A program made the position numbers and the translations under genes. Positions 8,598 through 16,174 of a DNA stretch of 64,000 nucleotides are shown piece by piece (position 1 is the first letter of the stretch; every line of letters starts with the position of its first letter). The notes below the pieces were generated by a model that was given only the letters and a program-made list of their open reading frames with translations, was not told the origin of the DNA and did no database searches. Source of the stretch: Pseudomonas aylmerensis (GTDB lineage: Bacteria; Pseudomonadota; Gammaproteobacteria; Pseudomonadales; Pseudomonadaceae). The DNA lies in the NCBI RefSeq assembly GCF_001702265.1, contig NZ_MAUE01000005.1:186001-250000 (forward strand). Reading direction: 5' to 3'.

Positions 8598-8774
8598 CGG
8601 GTACTCCTTCGGGGAAAACAATCATAAAAGCAGGTTGAATTTTTTTTCGCAATCTGCATAATTGCCCACCTCTTTCTGCAGTGGAAGTGATGCGCCGCCT
8701 GCCGAAGAATCTTGCCGTTGAACGGACGCGCCGACCCGAGCCCCCGATAGCGTCTGTATCCGGCTGCCTTTGAC

Positions 8775-8803
8775 TTGTCAAAGTACGCACTATTCAGTAA
8801 GAT
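8775..8803 (+). promoter_or_regulatory. Predicted sigma-70 promoter of rplM-rpsI
   Basis: TTGTCA (8775-8780), a 17-bp spacer and TAAGAT (8798-8803) end 42 bp before the rplM start codon. The resulting leader of about 35 nt is short for a strongly expressed ribosomal operon. Confidence 0.65.
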
Positions 8804-8845
8804 CCGCCGTCTAATTTACAGGGCGGCCCCTGAGGCTATTAAAGA

Positions 8846-9274
8846 ATGACAACTTTTACTGCAAAACCGGAAACAGTTCAGCGCGACTGGTTTGTCGTCG
8901 ACGCCGCTGGTCAGACCCTGGGTCGTCTGGCCACTGAAGTCGCCAGCCGTCTGCGTGGCAAGCACAAGCCTGAGTACACCCCTCACGTTGACACCGGTGA
9001 CTACATCGTGATCATCAACGCTGAGCAGGTTCGTGTTACCGGCAACAAAGCGCAAGACAAAATGTACTACCGTCACTCCGGTTTCCCAGGCGGTATCAAG
9101 TCTTCCAACTTTGAAGGCCTGATTTCCAAGAAGCCTGAAGCCCCGATCGAAATCGCGGTCAAAGGCATGCTGCCGAAGGGCCCACTGGGTCGCGATATGT
9201 TTCGCAAGCTGAAAGTCTATGCGGGCGCTGTACACCCTCATGCTGCTCAGCAGCCCCAAGAACTGAAGTTTTAA
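8846..9274 (+). CDS. rplM: Large ribosomal subunit protein L13 (uL13)
   Basis: A 142-residue protein, the standard length for bacterial L13. It begins [20 protein letters not shown] and carries the family signatures [20 protein letters not shown] and [21 protein letters not shown]. It is an early-assembling 50S protein that binds 23S rRNA. It is the first gene of the rplM-rpsI pair; rpsI follows after 14 bp and the pair closes with a terminator at 9699-9737. Confidence 0.98.
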   Translation: MTTFTAKPETVQRDWFVVDAAGQTLGRLATEVASRLRGKHKPEYTPHVDTGDYIVIINAEQVRVTGNKAQDKMYYRHSGFPGGIKSSNFEGLISKKPEAPIEIAVKGMLPKGPLGRDMFRKLKVYAGAVHPHAAQQPQELKF

Positions 9275-9288
9275 CGGAATAGTTCATT

Positions 9289-9681
9289 ATGTCGGCGACT
9301 CAAAATTACGGCACTGGCCGTCGCAAAACCGCAACCGCACGCGTTTTCCTGCGTCCGGGCACTGGTAACATCTCGATCAACAACCGCTCCCTGGACAACT
9401 TCTTCGGCCGCGAAACTGCCCGCATGGTAGTTCGTCAGCCGCTGGAACTGACCGAGACCGTTGAAAAGTTCGACATCTACGTCACCGTTATCGGTGGCGG
9501 TGTAAGTGGTCAAGCTGGCGCAATCCGCCACGGTATCACTCGCGCTCTGATGCAGTACGACGAAACCCTGCGTGGCGCTCTGCGCAAAGCTGGCTTCGTA
9601 ACTCGCGATGCCCGTGAAGTTGAACGTAAGAAAGTCGGTCTGCGTAAAGCGCGTAAGCGTCCGCAGTACTCGAAGCGTTAA
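9289..9681 (+). CDS. rpsI: Small ribosomal subunit protein S9 (uS9)
   Basis: A 130-residue protein with the S9 signatures [19 protein letters not shown] and [19 protein letters not shown]. The invariant basic C-terminus [12 protein letters not shown] reaches the P-site tRNA. Directly downstream of rplM in the conserved pair. Confidence 0.98.
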
Positions 9682-9698
9682 TTCGCTTTACGTTCCAC

Positions 9699-9737
9699 AA
9701 AAACGCCCAGCCTCCTCACGGAGCTGGGCGTTTTTTA
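9699..9737 (+). terminator. Intrinsic terminator of rplM-rpsI
   Basis: AACGCCCAGC pairs with GCTGGGCGTT around a loop containing CTCCTCACGGA, followed by six T residues. Confidence 0.9.
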
Positions 9738-9774
9738 TTGCCTGCGATTTATGCACAAATTTGCGCGTGACAAC

Positions 9775-9801
9775 TTGCCACATCCGTAGACCCCCTATAC
9801 T
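9775..9801 (+). promoter_or_regulatory. Candidate promoter of petABC
   Basis: TTGCCA (9775-9780) and TATACT (9796-9801) are separated by 15 bp, slightly short, about 147 bp upstream of petA. The -10 hexamer is strong; the spacing lowers confidence. Confidence 0.45.
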
Positions 9802-9947
9802 ACAAGGCCTGGAGGCGGAGGCCCGGGCAATTCCCTTGTCATACGTGGGGCTTTTCATTACCATTCGGCAAAATTTTTATAAGTAAAGATTCAACACTTA
9901 GTAGACGCCTGATTTAACAGGCCAAAAAGCTGATGGGAGAGGACTGA

Positions 9948-10544
9948 ATGAGCAATGACGGCGTGAATGCAGGCCGGCGTCGCTTCTTGGTAGCAGCCAC
10001 ATCCGTGGTGGGTGCTGCAGGAGCGGTGGGGGCTGCGGTCCCGTTCGTGGGGTCATGGTTTCCCAGTGCCAAGGCGAAAGCCGCAGGTGCACCGGTGAAA
10101 GTGAATGTCAGCAAGATCGACCCAGGCCAGCAGATGATTGCTGAGTGGCGCGGTCAGCCGGTCTTCATTGTTCGTCGTACTGAGGAGATCCTGGGGAATC
10201 TGAAGAAAATCGAAGATCGCTTGTCTGATCCCGATTCGAAGAATTCCGACCAGCCCGCCTACGTCGATAAGGAAATGCGTTCGATCAAGCCTGAGATTCT
10301 GCTGCTGATCGGTATCTGCACCCACTTGGGTTGCTCCCCCACCTTCCGCCCGGAAGTGGCGCCTGCGGATCTGGGCAAGGACTGGGTCGGCGGCTATTTC
10401 TGCCCCTGCCACGGTTCTCACTATGACCTCGCTGGCCGCGTCTACAAGTCACAACCCGCACCACTGAACCTGCCAGTTCCGCCACATCACTACGAGACTG
10501 ACAGCATCATTGTCATTGGCGTCGACGAGGGGGAGAAAGCCTGA
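9948..10544 (+). CDS. petA: Ubiquinol-cytochrome c reductase, Rieske iron-sulfur subunit
   Basis: A 198-residue 2Fe-2S subunit of the cytochrome bc1 complex (complex III). An N-terminal twin-arginine-type anchor (NAGRRRFLVAATSVVGAAG) is followed by a transmembrane segment. The Rieske boxes are CTHLGC (Cys124, His126; Cys129) and CPCHGSH (Cys152, His155; Cys154): two Cys and two His bind the cluster, and Cys129-Cys154 should form the stabilising disulfide. The ribosome-binding site is GGGAGAGG. The stop overlaps the petB ATG by one base. Confidence 0.97.
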   Translation: MSNDGVNAGRRRFLVAATSVVGAAGAVGAAVPFVGSWFPSAKAKAAGAPVKVNVSKIDPGQQMIAEWRGQPVFIVRRTEEILGNLKKIEDRLSDPDSKNSDQPAYVDKEMRSIKPEILLLIGICTHLGCSPTFRPEVAPADLGKDWVGGYFCPCHGSHYDLAGRVYKSQPAPLNLPVPPHHYETDSIIVIGVDEGEKA

Positions 10545-11755
10545 TGAGCAAGTTCATGGATTGGGTGGATGCGCGTTTTCCTGCCACCAAGATGTGGGAA
10601 GACCATCTCAGCAAATATTACGCTCCGAAAAACTTCAACTTCTTCTACTTCTTCGGCTCCCTGGCCCTGCTGGTGCTGGTCAACCAACTGGTCACCGGTG
10701 TCTGGCTGACGATGAGCTACACGCCGTCAGCCGAAGAAGCCTTCGCCTCCGTTGAAGGCATCATGCGCGATGTCGAGTACGGCTCGATCCTGCGCCTGCT
10801 GCACTCCACTGGCGCGTCGGCGTTCTTCATCGTGGTCTACCTGCACATGTTCCGTGGTTTGCTCTACGGTTCGTACCAGAAGCCTCGTGAGCTGGTGTGG
10901 GTCTTCGGCATGCTGATCTACCTGGCGCTGATGGCCGAGGCCTTCATGGGCTACCTGCTGCCATGGGGCCAGATGTCGTACTGGGGTGCCCAGGTGATCA
11001 TCTCGCTGTTCGGTGCGATCCCGGTGATCGGCAACGACCTGACGCAGTGGATCCGGGGTGACTACCTGATCTCCGGCATCACCTTGAACCGCTTCTTCGC
11101 CTTGCACGTCGTGGCCCTGCCGATCGTGATTCTCGGCCTGGTCGTGCTGCATATCCTGGCGCTGCACGAAGTGGGTTCGAACAACCCGGACGGTGTGGAC
11201 ATCAAGAAGCATAAAGACGAAAACGGCGTACCGCTGGACGGCATTCCCTTCCACCCGTACTACACCGTGAAAGATATCGTCGGTGTGGTGGTGTTCCTCT
11301 TCATCTTCTGCTCCATCGTGTTCTTCTTCCCGGAAATGGGCGGGTATTTCCTCGAAAAACCCAACTTCGAACAGGCCAACGCGTTCAAGACGCCGGAGCA
11401 CATTGCACCGGTCTGGTACTTCACGCCGTTCTACGCCATTTTGCGGGCGATCCCCGACAAGCTCATGGGTGTGGTTGCCATGGGGGCTTCGATCGCGCTG
11501 TTGTTCGTGCTGCCCTGGCTCGACCGTAGTCCGGTCAAGTCCATGCGCTACAAGGGCTGGCTGAGCAAGATCTGGCTGTGGGTGTTCTGCATCTGCTTCG
11601 TGCTGCTGGGCTGGACGGGCGTCAAGGCGCCGACACCGCAGCTGACGTTGCTGTCGCAGGTCTGCACCTTCCTGTACTTCGCCTACTTCATTCTGATGCC
11701 GTTCTACACCCGGCTCGAGAAGACCAAACCGGTTCCGGAAAGGGTGACTGGCTGA
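10544..11755 (+). CDS. petB: Cytochrome b subunit of the bc1 complex
   Basis: A 403-residue multi-helix membrane protein that binds the two b hemes and both quinone sites. Typical features are LLHSTGASAFFIVVYLHMFRG (heme-binding His pair), the Qo-region GYLLPWGQMSYWGAQV, and HVVALPIVILGLVVLHILALH (second His pair). A P-E-Hydrophobic-x segment appears as FFPEMGGYF. It overlaps petA by one base and petC by one base (TGATG), so the three are translationally coupled. Confidence 0.97.
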   Translation: MSKFMDWVDARFPATKMWEDHLSKYYAPKNFNFFYFFGSLALLVLVNQLVTGVWLTMSYTPSAEEAFASVEGIMRDVEYGSILRLLHSTGASAFFIVVYLHMFRGLLYGSYQKPRELVWVFGMLIYLALMAEAFMGYLLPWGQMSYWGAQVIISLFGAIPVIGNDLTQWIRGDYLISGITLNRFFALHVVALPIVILGLVVLHILALHEVGSNNPDGVDIKKHKDENGVPLDGIPFHPYYTVKDIVGVVVFLFIFCSIVFFFPEMGGYFLEKPNFEQANAFKTPEHIAPVWYFTPFYAILRAIPDKLMGVVAMGASIALLFVLPWLDRSPVKSMRYKGWLSKIWLWVFCICFVLLGWTGVKAPTPQLTLLSQVCTFLYFAYFILMPFYTRLEKTKPVPERVTG

Positions 11756-12534
11756 TGAAAAAGTTATTCGTTGCATTGATGCTTGCGGCCCTGCCGCTAC
11801 TGTCCTTCGCTGCCGAGCACGGCGGTCCGGAGCTGGAATCGGTCGATATCGACGTCTCGGATAAAGCCGCCATGCAAGACGGCGCCCGTACGTTTGCCAA
11901 CTATTGCATGGGCTGCCACAGCGCCAAGTTCCAGCGCTATGAGCGTGTTGCCGATGACTTGGGGATTCCCCATGAAGTGATGCTGGAAAAACTGGTGTTC
12001 ACCGGCGCCAAGATCGGCGACCACATGAACATCGGCATGCAGCCTGCAGACGCCAAGGCCTGGTTCGGTGCTGCACCGCCTGACCTGACCCTGGTGGCGC
12101 GGGTTCGTGGCACCGACTGGCTCTACGGCTACCTGAAATCGTTCTATGAAGACCCGACGCGCCCTTGGGGCGTGAACAACCGGGTATTCCCGAACGTCGG
12201 TATGCCTAACGTTCTGGTCAGCCTGCAAGGCAAGCAAGTGGTAGGATGCAAGCAGGTCCAGGTCGTTGAAGACGGCAAGAAGCAATACGATCCGTTGACC
12301 GGCACGCCGCTGACGCATGAGGCGTGCGATCAACTGAAGATAGACACCCCCGGTGCACTGACTGACGAGCAGTTCGACGAGAAGGTCAAGAATCTCGTGA
12401 CCTTCCTGGCCTACTCGGCCAACCCGGTCAAACTGCAGCACCAGCGCATTGGTACCTATGTATTGTTGTACCTGGCCTTCTTCTTCGTATTCGCCTATCT
12501 GCTCAAACGCGAATACTGGAAGGATGTGCATTGA
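11755..12534 (+). CDS. petC: Cytochrome c1 subunit of the bc1 complex
   Basis: A 259-residue c-type cytochrome. A Sec signal peptide (KKLFVALMLAALPLLSFA) is cleaved near AEHGG. The heme-binding motif CMGCH covers Cys51, Cys54 and His55, and a C-terminal membrane anchor (YVLLYLAFFFVFAYLLKREYW) holds it in the membrane. It passes electrons from the Rieske centre to soluble cytochrome c. The ATG at 11755 shares a base with the petB stop. It is followed by an unusually long hairpin before sspA. Confidence 0.97.
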   Translation: MKKLFVALMLAALPLLSFAAEHGGPELESVDIDVSDKAAMQDGARTFANYCMGCHSAKFQRYERVADDLGIPHEVMLEKLVFTGAKIGDHMNIGMQPADAKAWFGAAPPDLTLVARVRGTDWLYGYLKSFYEDPTRPWGVNNRVFPNVGMPNVLVSLQGKQVVGCKQVQVVEDGKKQYDPLTGTPLTHEACDQLKIDTPGALTDEQFDEKVKNLVTFLAYSANPVKLQHQRIGTYVLLYLAFFFVFAYLLKREYWKDVH

Positions 12535-12563
12535 TCCAACCGTAAGCAATTGCTGTTAATCTT

Positions 12564-12643
12564 GCGCGCCCAGCGGCATCTCTGAACACGTAGTGATCGG
12601 GTAATTCCCACTACAGAGATGCTCCCTGGGCGCGCTCGTTTTT
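12564..12643 (+). terminator. Long composite hairpin/terminator between petC and sspA
   Basis: Three stems nest around one axis: GCGCGCCCAG with CTGGGCGCGC, GCATCTCTG with CAGAGATGC, and GTAGTG with CACTAC. They fold as one hairpin of about 72 nt followed by TCGTTTTT. It resembles an intrinsic terminator with a very long, slightly interrupted stem. Confidence 0.75.
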
Positions 12644-12680
12644 GAGCTTTCGATAATTTCAACAAGCGAGGAGGACCGCC

Positions 12681-13298
12681 ATGGGCGTGACCAACCGGTT
12701 GGCCTGTTACTCCGACCCCGCCGACCACTATTCCCACCGAGTACGTATCGTGCTCGCAGAGAAGGGTGTCAGCGCCGAGATCATCAGTGTGGAGGCGGGC
12801 CGTCAGCCGCCGAAACTGATCGAAGTGAACCCTTACGGCAGCTTGCCCACCCTGGTCGATCGTGACCTGGCGTTGTGGGAGTCGACTGTGGTGATGGAAT
12901 ATCTGGATGAGCGTTACCCTCATCCGCCTTTGCTGCCGGTGTACCCGGTAGCGCGTGCCAACAGCCGCCTGCTGATCCATCGGATCCAGCGTGACTGGTG
13001 CGGGCTGGTGGATGTGATCCTGGATACACGTAGCAAAGAAGCCGCTCGGGTGCAGGCACGCAAGGAATTGCGTGAGAGCCTGACCGGTGTTTCGCCGCTG
13101 TTCGCCGACAAACCTTTTTTCCTCAGCGAGGAACAAAGCCTGGTGGATTGCTGCCTATTACCCATACTCTGGCGCTTGCCGATCCTGGGCATTGAACTGC
13201 CACGGCCGGCCAAGCCGTTGCTTGATTACATGGAGCGCCAGTTTGCGCGTGAGGCTTTCCAGGCGAGTCTGTCTGGTGTCGAACGCGATATGCGCTAA
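12681..13298 (+). CDS. sspA: Stringent starvation protein A
   Basis: A 205-residue protein with the glutathione S-transferase fold, lacking a catalytic Cys/Ser at the usual N-terminal site. The thioredoxin-like part spans residues about 8-80 ([23 protein letters not shown], then [20 protein letters not shown]) and an all-helical domain follows. SspA binds RNA polymerase and alters promoter use in starvation; in Pseudomonas it affects virulence regulators. The ribosome-binding site is GAGGAGG. sspB follows after 17 bp. Confidence 0.96.
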   Translation: MGVTNRLACYSDPADHYSHRVRIVLAEKGVSAEIISVEAGRQPPKLIEVNPYGSLPTLVDRDLALWESTVVMEYLDERYPHPPLLPVYPVARANSRLLIHRIQRDWCGLVDVILDTRSKEAARVQARKELRESLTGVSPLFADKPFFLSEEQSLVDCCLLPILWRLPILGIELPRPAKPLLDYMERQFAREAFQASLSGVERDMR

Positions 13299-13315
13299 GG
13301 CTTAAGGAGCCGCTG

Positions 13316-13735
13316 ATGAACTCCAGTCGACCCTACCTGGTCCGCGCGCTCTATGAGTGGATTGTGGACAATGATTGCACCCCGCACATGCTGGTCAATT
13401 CCGAATTTCCTGCGGTTCAGGTACCGCAGGGTTTTGCCAGTGATGGACAGATTGTGCTGAACGTATCACCGAGTGCCGTGCGCCACCTGCACATGGACAA
13501 TGAAGCGGTCAGTTTCGAAGGGCGTTTCGGCGGTGTGCCGCACACGTTGTTCGTGCCGATTGGCGCCATCCTCGGGATCTATGCCCGGGAAAATGGCCAA
13601 GGCATGGTGTTCGATCTGGAGTCGCCTTTCGAGGATGACGAAGCGATCGAAAGCGAAGACGGTGATGATGTGCCGCCACCGGATGCCGAGCCACCGCGTC
13701 CAAGCGGTCGGCCGAGCCTGAAAGTGGTGAAGTAA
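13316..13735 (+). CDS. sspB: Stringent starvation protein B (ClpXP specificity factor)
   Basis: A 139-residue adaptor that tethers ssrA-tagged proteins to ClpXP. The N-terminal substrate-binding domain begins SSRPYLVRALYEWIVDNDCT. It is followed by an acidic, disordered linker (EDDEAIESEDGDDVPPP) and the ClpX-binding tail RPSLKVVK. Standard partner of sspA; the pair ends at the terminator at 13763-13795. Confidence 0.97.
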   Translation: MNSSRPYLVRALYEWIVDNDCTPHMLVNSEFPAVQVPQGFASDGQIVLNVSPSAVRHLHMDNEAVSFEGRFGGVPHTLFVPIGAILGIYARENGQGMVFDLESPFEDDEAIESEDGDDVPPPDAEPPRPSGRPSLKVVK

Positions 13736-13762
13736 GCGGCTTTCATCTTCGGATGAGCCGGG

Positions 13763-13795
13763 AAAATGCCTCGACCTGTGTCGGGGCATTTTTTT
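13763..13795 (+). terminator. Intrinsic terminator of sspAB
   Basis: AAATGCCTCGAC pairs with GTCGGGGCATTT around a CTGT loop (one wobble) and runs into seven T residues. Confidence 0.9.
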
Positions 13796-13833
13796 GCGCG
13801 CAGGATATGGATGAAAGTCGTGACAGGACGGTG

Positions 13834-13843
13834 ATCGTACAAC
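13834..13843 (-). promoter_or_regulatory. Candidate regulator half-site upstream of the FCD regulator gene
   Basis: ATCGTACAAC lies 51 bp upstream of the regulator ATG, between a weak -35 (GTGATC, 13831-13836) and a good -10 (TATGAT, 13854-13859). The same decamer, on the opposite strand, occurs in the kdgD operator region at 16097-16106. This supports autoregulation. Confidence 0.45.
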
Positions 13844-13893
13844 CGCCATGGGCTATGATGCGTGCTCAAGTTCACCGAGAAAGATGATCCATC

Positions 13894-14643
13894 ATGGAAA
13901 ACGCCAACACCGCCCCTCGTCTTCCCCGCAAGCGTCGCAGCCTTGCCCAGGAATTGGTCACGGTGTTGTCCGAGCAGATCCGTGACGGCCAGCTCAAGCG
14001 CGGTGACAAACTGCCCACCGAGTCGGCCATCATGGACGCCCATGGTGTCAGCCGTACCGTGGTGCGCGAGGCCATCTCGCGCTTGCAGGCGGCGGGGCAG
14101 GTGGAAACCCGGCATGGCATCGGCACCTTCGTGCTCGATACGCCAAGCCCGAGCGGCTTTCGCATCGACCCGGCCACGGTGGTGACCCTGCGTGATGTGC
14201 TGGCGATTCTCGAGTTGCGTATCAGCCTGGAAGTCGAATCCGCTGGCCTGGCCGCATTGCGCCGCAGCGACGAGCAACTGGCAGCCATGCGTGCCGCCCT
14301 CGACGCCCTGAATGAAAGCGCCGCGCACGCTGGCGATGCGGTCGCCTCAGACTTCGCCTTCCACCTGGAAATCGCGTTGTCCACCGGCAACCGCTATTTC
14401 ACCGATATCATGACCCACCTGGGCACCAGCATCATTCCGCGTACCCGCCTGAATTCGGCGCGCCTGGCCCACGATGACCAGCAGCACTACATGAGTCGCC
14501 TGAGCCGCGAGCACGAAGAGATTTATGAGGCGATTGCGCGCCAGGATTCGGACGCGGCGCGGGCGGCCATGCGCTTGCACCTGACCAATAGCCGTGAGCG
14601 GCTGCGCCATGCCCACGAAGAGGCAGAAGCGCAGCGCGGCTGA
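13894..14643 (+). CDS. FadR/GntR-family (FCD domain) transcriptional regulator
   Basis: A 249-residue regulator. The winged helix-turn-helix spans residues about 15-85 (LAQELVTVLSEQIRDGQL, then LPTESAIMDAHGVSRTVVREA and ETRHGIGTFV). An FCD ligand domain spans about 105-235, with the DFAFHLEIALSTGN segment that normally supplies metal-binding residues. Genes for galactarate breakdown lie just downstream, and a shared decamer links its promoter to that of kdgD. A sugar-acid-responsive repressor role is therefore inferred. It is separated from the enzymes only by the opposite-strand phospholipase-like gene. Confidence 0.88.
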   Translation: MENANTAPRLPRKRRSLAQELVTVLSEQIRDGQLKRGDKLPTESAIMDAHGVSRTVVREAISRLQAAGQVETRHGIGTFVLDTPSPSGFRIDPATVVTLRDVLAILELRISLEVESAGLAALRRSDEQLAAMRAALDALNESAAHAGDAVASDFAFHLEIALSTGNRYFTDIMTHLGTSIIPRTRLNSARLAHDDQQHYMSRLSREHEEIYEAIARQDSDAARAAMRLHLTNSRERLRHAHEEAEAQRG

Positions 14644-14653
14644 AGGGTTCTTT

Positions 14654-14737
14654 AGGCGCCGGCTTGCCGGCGCCAGCGGAGTATCAGCCAGTGAGGTTTG
14701 ACTGACACTCCGCCATCGCAGGCAAGCCAGCTCGCAC
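14654..14737. repeat. REPIN
   Basis: A degenerate inverted REP pair (AGGCGCCGGCTTGCC ... GGCAAGCCAGCTCGCAC) lies between the convergent regulator and phospholipase-like genes. It could serve as a transcription stop for both. Confidence 0.75.
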
Positions 14738-14771
14738 AGTTGATCTCCATTGTCTGGAGTAATGCGTGTCC

Positions 14772-15929
14772 TTAGCTTGCGGGCTGGTTGGGCTTGTAGT
14801 CCTTGAGCAGCAGGTACGTACTCCATCCCCACCAATCATTGGTCCAGTGCCTGTCGTTCAGGTCATTCACATCCTTGCGCCGCAGCACCTTGTCTCCCTC
14901 CACCCTGAACAGCGGCGAGAAGTTGTTCGCCGGATTCTGCGCGGCATTCAGGTCCGGCACATACAGCGGCGCCTTGAACGTGGCCGGGGAGGGCGCCACG
15001 CCGCTGATAAAGGTCGCGAAGATTTCATCAGCCGAGGCCTGTACCGCGCGTTTGACCTGCAGCCGATTGTCCGCGTCGATGGCGTCGAAGTAGCGCTTGT
15101 CCCCATAGGCGTGCCATTGGTCGCCCATGGCGTTGCGTACCTTGAGGCCGAACTTGCTGTCTTCATCGTGCATGAAGCGGCTGATCAGCGAACCCAACTC
15201 CCCTGGCGTGACCACGGCGGCCAGCTGTTTGCGCGGCACACGCAGGTGCCCGGCGGAAAACAGGTCGGTCAGGAAGTGATCGGCAAAACTGTTCATCGCA
15301 TACGCCAGTTCCAGCGCCTGGTCGGTACCGGTCTGATGCGCCACCGCGGCTTGCTGCAGCGCGGCCGTATGGCCTGCCAGGTACGCCGAGAGTGCCCATT
15401 CGCCGAAGTGGTCGGCATTGTCCGCCGCCAGTTTCAAGTAGCGCCCCAGGGGAATCAGCGCCGACACCGCACTGCCGCCGCCGGTGATGCGGTTCCATTC
15501 CTCGGACAACGTATCACCCAGCGCGTCATAGGCTTCATGGGCTTGCTTGCCGTCCTTGATTGCCTGGTTGACCGCGTTGATTTCCTTTTGCATGACCGCG
15601 AGGATCTTGTGCGCTTCCTCGCGTGAAGCGGGCAACACGGCCAGGGAGTTGAACGCGGCGGTAAAGCGCTGGATGCGCTCGGCGGGGGAGGCGCCGTCGC
15701 TGATGGGTTGGCCGGGAATGCCATAAAAGTCGCCGCCCAGGGCGATCACTTGGCCGTAGGTGAGGGCCAGCCCGTTGGGCAGGTGCAACTCGACCTGGCG
15801 CGCAGGAATCGCCGGGGCGTCCTTGGCAAAGCGCAACAGGGTGTCGTCGCCGATGGCGGTGTGTTCACCCCCTTCGAAGCGCAGGGTAGGCGGGTTCTTT
15901 TCGGGTGCTGCGAGTTCTGGACCTGACAT
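14772..15929 (-). CDS. Phosphatidylcholine-type phospholipase C-like protein
   Basis: A 385-residue protein recalling the zinc-dependent PC-PLC family described from P. fluorescens and the Legionella PlcA/PlcB/PlcC proteins. Visible segments are ALGGDFYG (residues 63-70) and the His/Asp-rich stretches NADHFGEWALSAYLAGHT (His174, His187) and SFADHFLTDLFSAGHLR (Asp217, His218, Asp222, His228), likely metal ligands. Further on is GDQWHAYGDKRYFDA. No signal peptide or membrane helix is visible, so release would need another route. The ribosome-binding site is AGGAG, six bases before the ATG. It interrupts the sugar-acid block on the opposite strand. Its promoter carries a predicted LexA box over the start of transcription. 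Family assignment is from recalled motifs and is moderate. Confidence 0.7.
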   Translation of the reverse strand: MSGPELAAPEKNPPTLRFEGGEHTAIGDDTLLRFAKDAPAIPARQVELHLPNGLALTYGQVIALGGDFYGIPGQPISDGASPAERIQRFTAAFNSLAVLPASREEAHKILAVMQKEINAVNQAIKDGKQAHEAYDALGDTLSEEWNRITGGGSAVSALIPLGRYLKLAADNADHFGEWALSAYLAGHTAALQQAAVAHQTGTDQALELAYAMNSFADHFLTDLFSAGHLRVPRKQLAAVVTPGELGSLISRFMHDEDSKFGLKVRNAMGDQWHAYGDKRYFDAIDADNRLQVKRAVQASADEIFATFISGVAPSPATFKAPLYVPDLNAAQNPANNFSPLFRVEGDKVLRRKDVNDLNDRHWTNDWWGWSTYLLLKDYKPNQPAS

Positions 15930-15964
15930 GTTAGCTCCTTGCTATGTCGTAGGAATCTTCCGTA

Positions 15965-15988
15965 ATAACTGTATGTTTATACAGTTAT
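15965..15988 (-). promoter_or_regulatory. Predicted LexA (SOS) box of the phospholipase C-like gene
   Basis: A perfect inverted repeat with 10-bp arms and a 4-bp centre; its core AACTGTATGTTTATACAGTT fits the CTG-N10-CAG LexA consensus with an A/T-rich middle. It lies 4 bp downstream of the minus-strand -10 hexamer, covering the predicted +1, a classic repression position. The start codon is 36 bp further on. Confidence 0.75.
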
Positions 15989-15992
15989 CTCG

Positions 15993-16020
15993 AGCATAGA
16001 GGAATAAATTCCTACGTCAA
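15993..16020 (-). promoter_or_regulatory. Sigma-70 promoter of the phospholipase C-like gene
   Basis: On the minus strand TTGACG (16015-16020), a 16-bp spacer and TATGCT (15993-15998). The spacer itself contains the dyad AGGAATTTATTCCT. The first bases transcribed fall in the LexA box. Confidence 0.7.
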
Positions 16021-16078
16021 GAACGCCTCTGCATGAGGTGTCGCCCACCCGCACGTGCACCATGGCGATGAATTGCAG

Positions 16079-16116
16079 TTGACGAAATTATTTATAGTTG
16101 TACGATGACGTACGAC
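16079..16116 (+). promoter_or_regulatory. kdgD promoter with overlapping operator
   Basis: TTGACG (16079-16084), a 16-bp spacer and TACGAT (16101-16106). The imperfect palindrome GTTGTACGATGACGTACGAC (16097-16116) overlaps the -10 hexamer and the expected +1. Its left half is the reverse complement of the decamer found upstream of the FCD regulator gene. A second dyad, GATGA...TCATC, spans 16104-16122. The position suits repression by the neighbouring regulator. Confidence 0.5.
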
Positions 16117-16174
16117 ATCATCAAAACCAACAACAACCTTTCCATCGAAAGTCTTCGCCCAGGGTGTTCGAATA

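Noticed and set aside
8598..8621. TTG start for the Tas-like reductase
   Set aside because: It would place the AAGGAG ribosome-binding site inside the coding sequence; the ATG at 8597 has ideal spacing.
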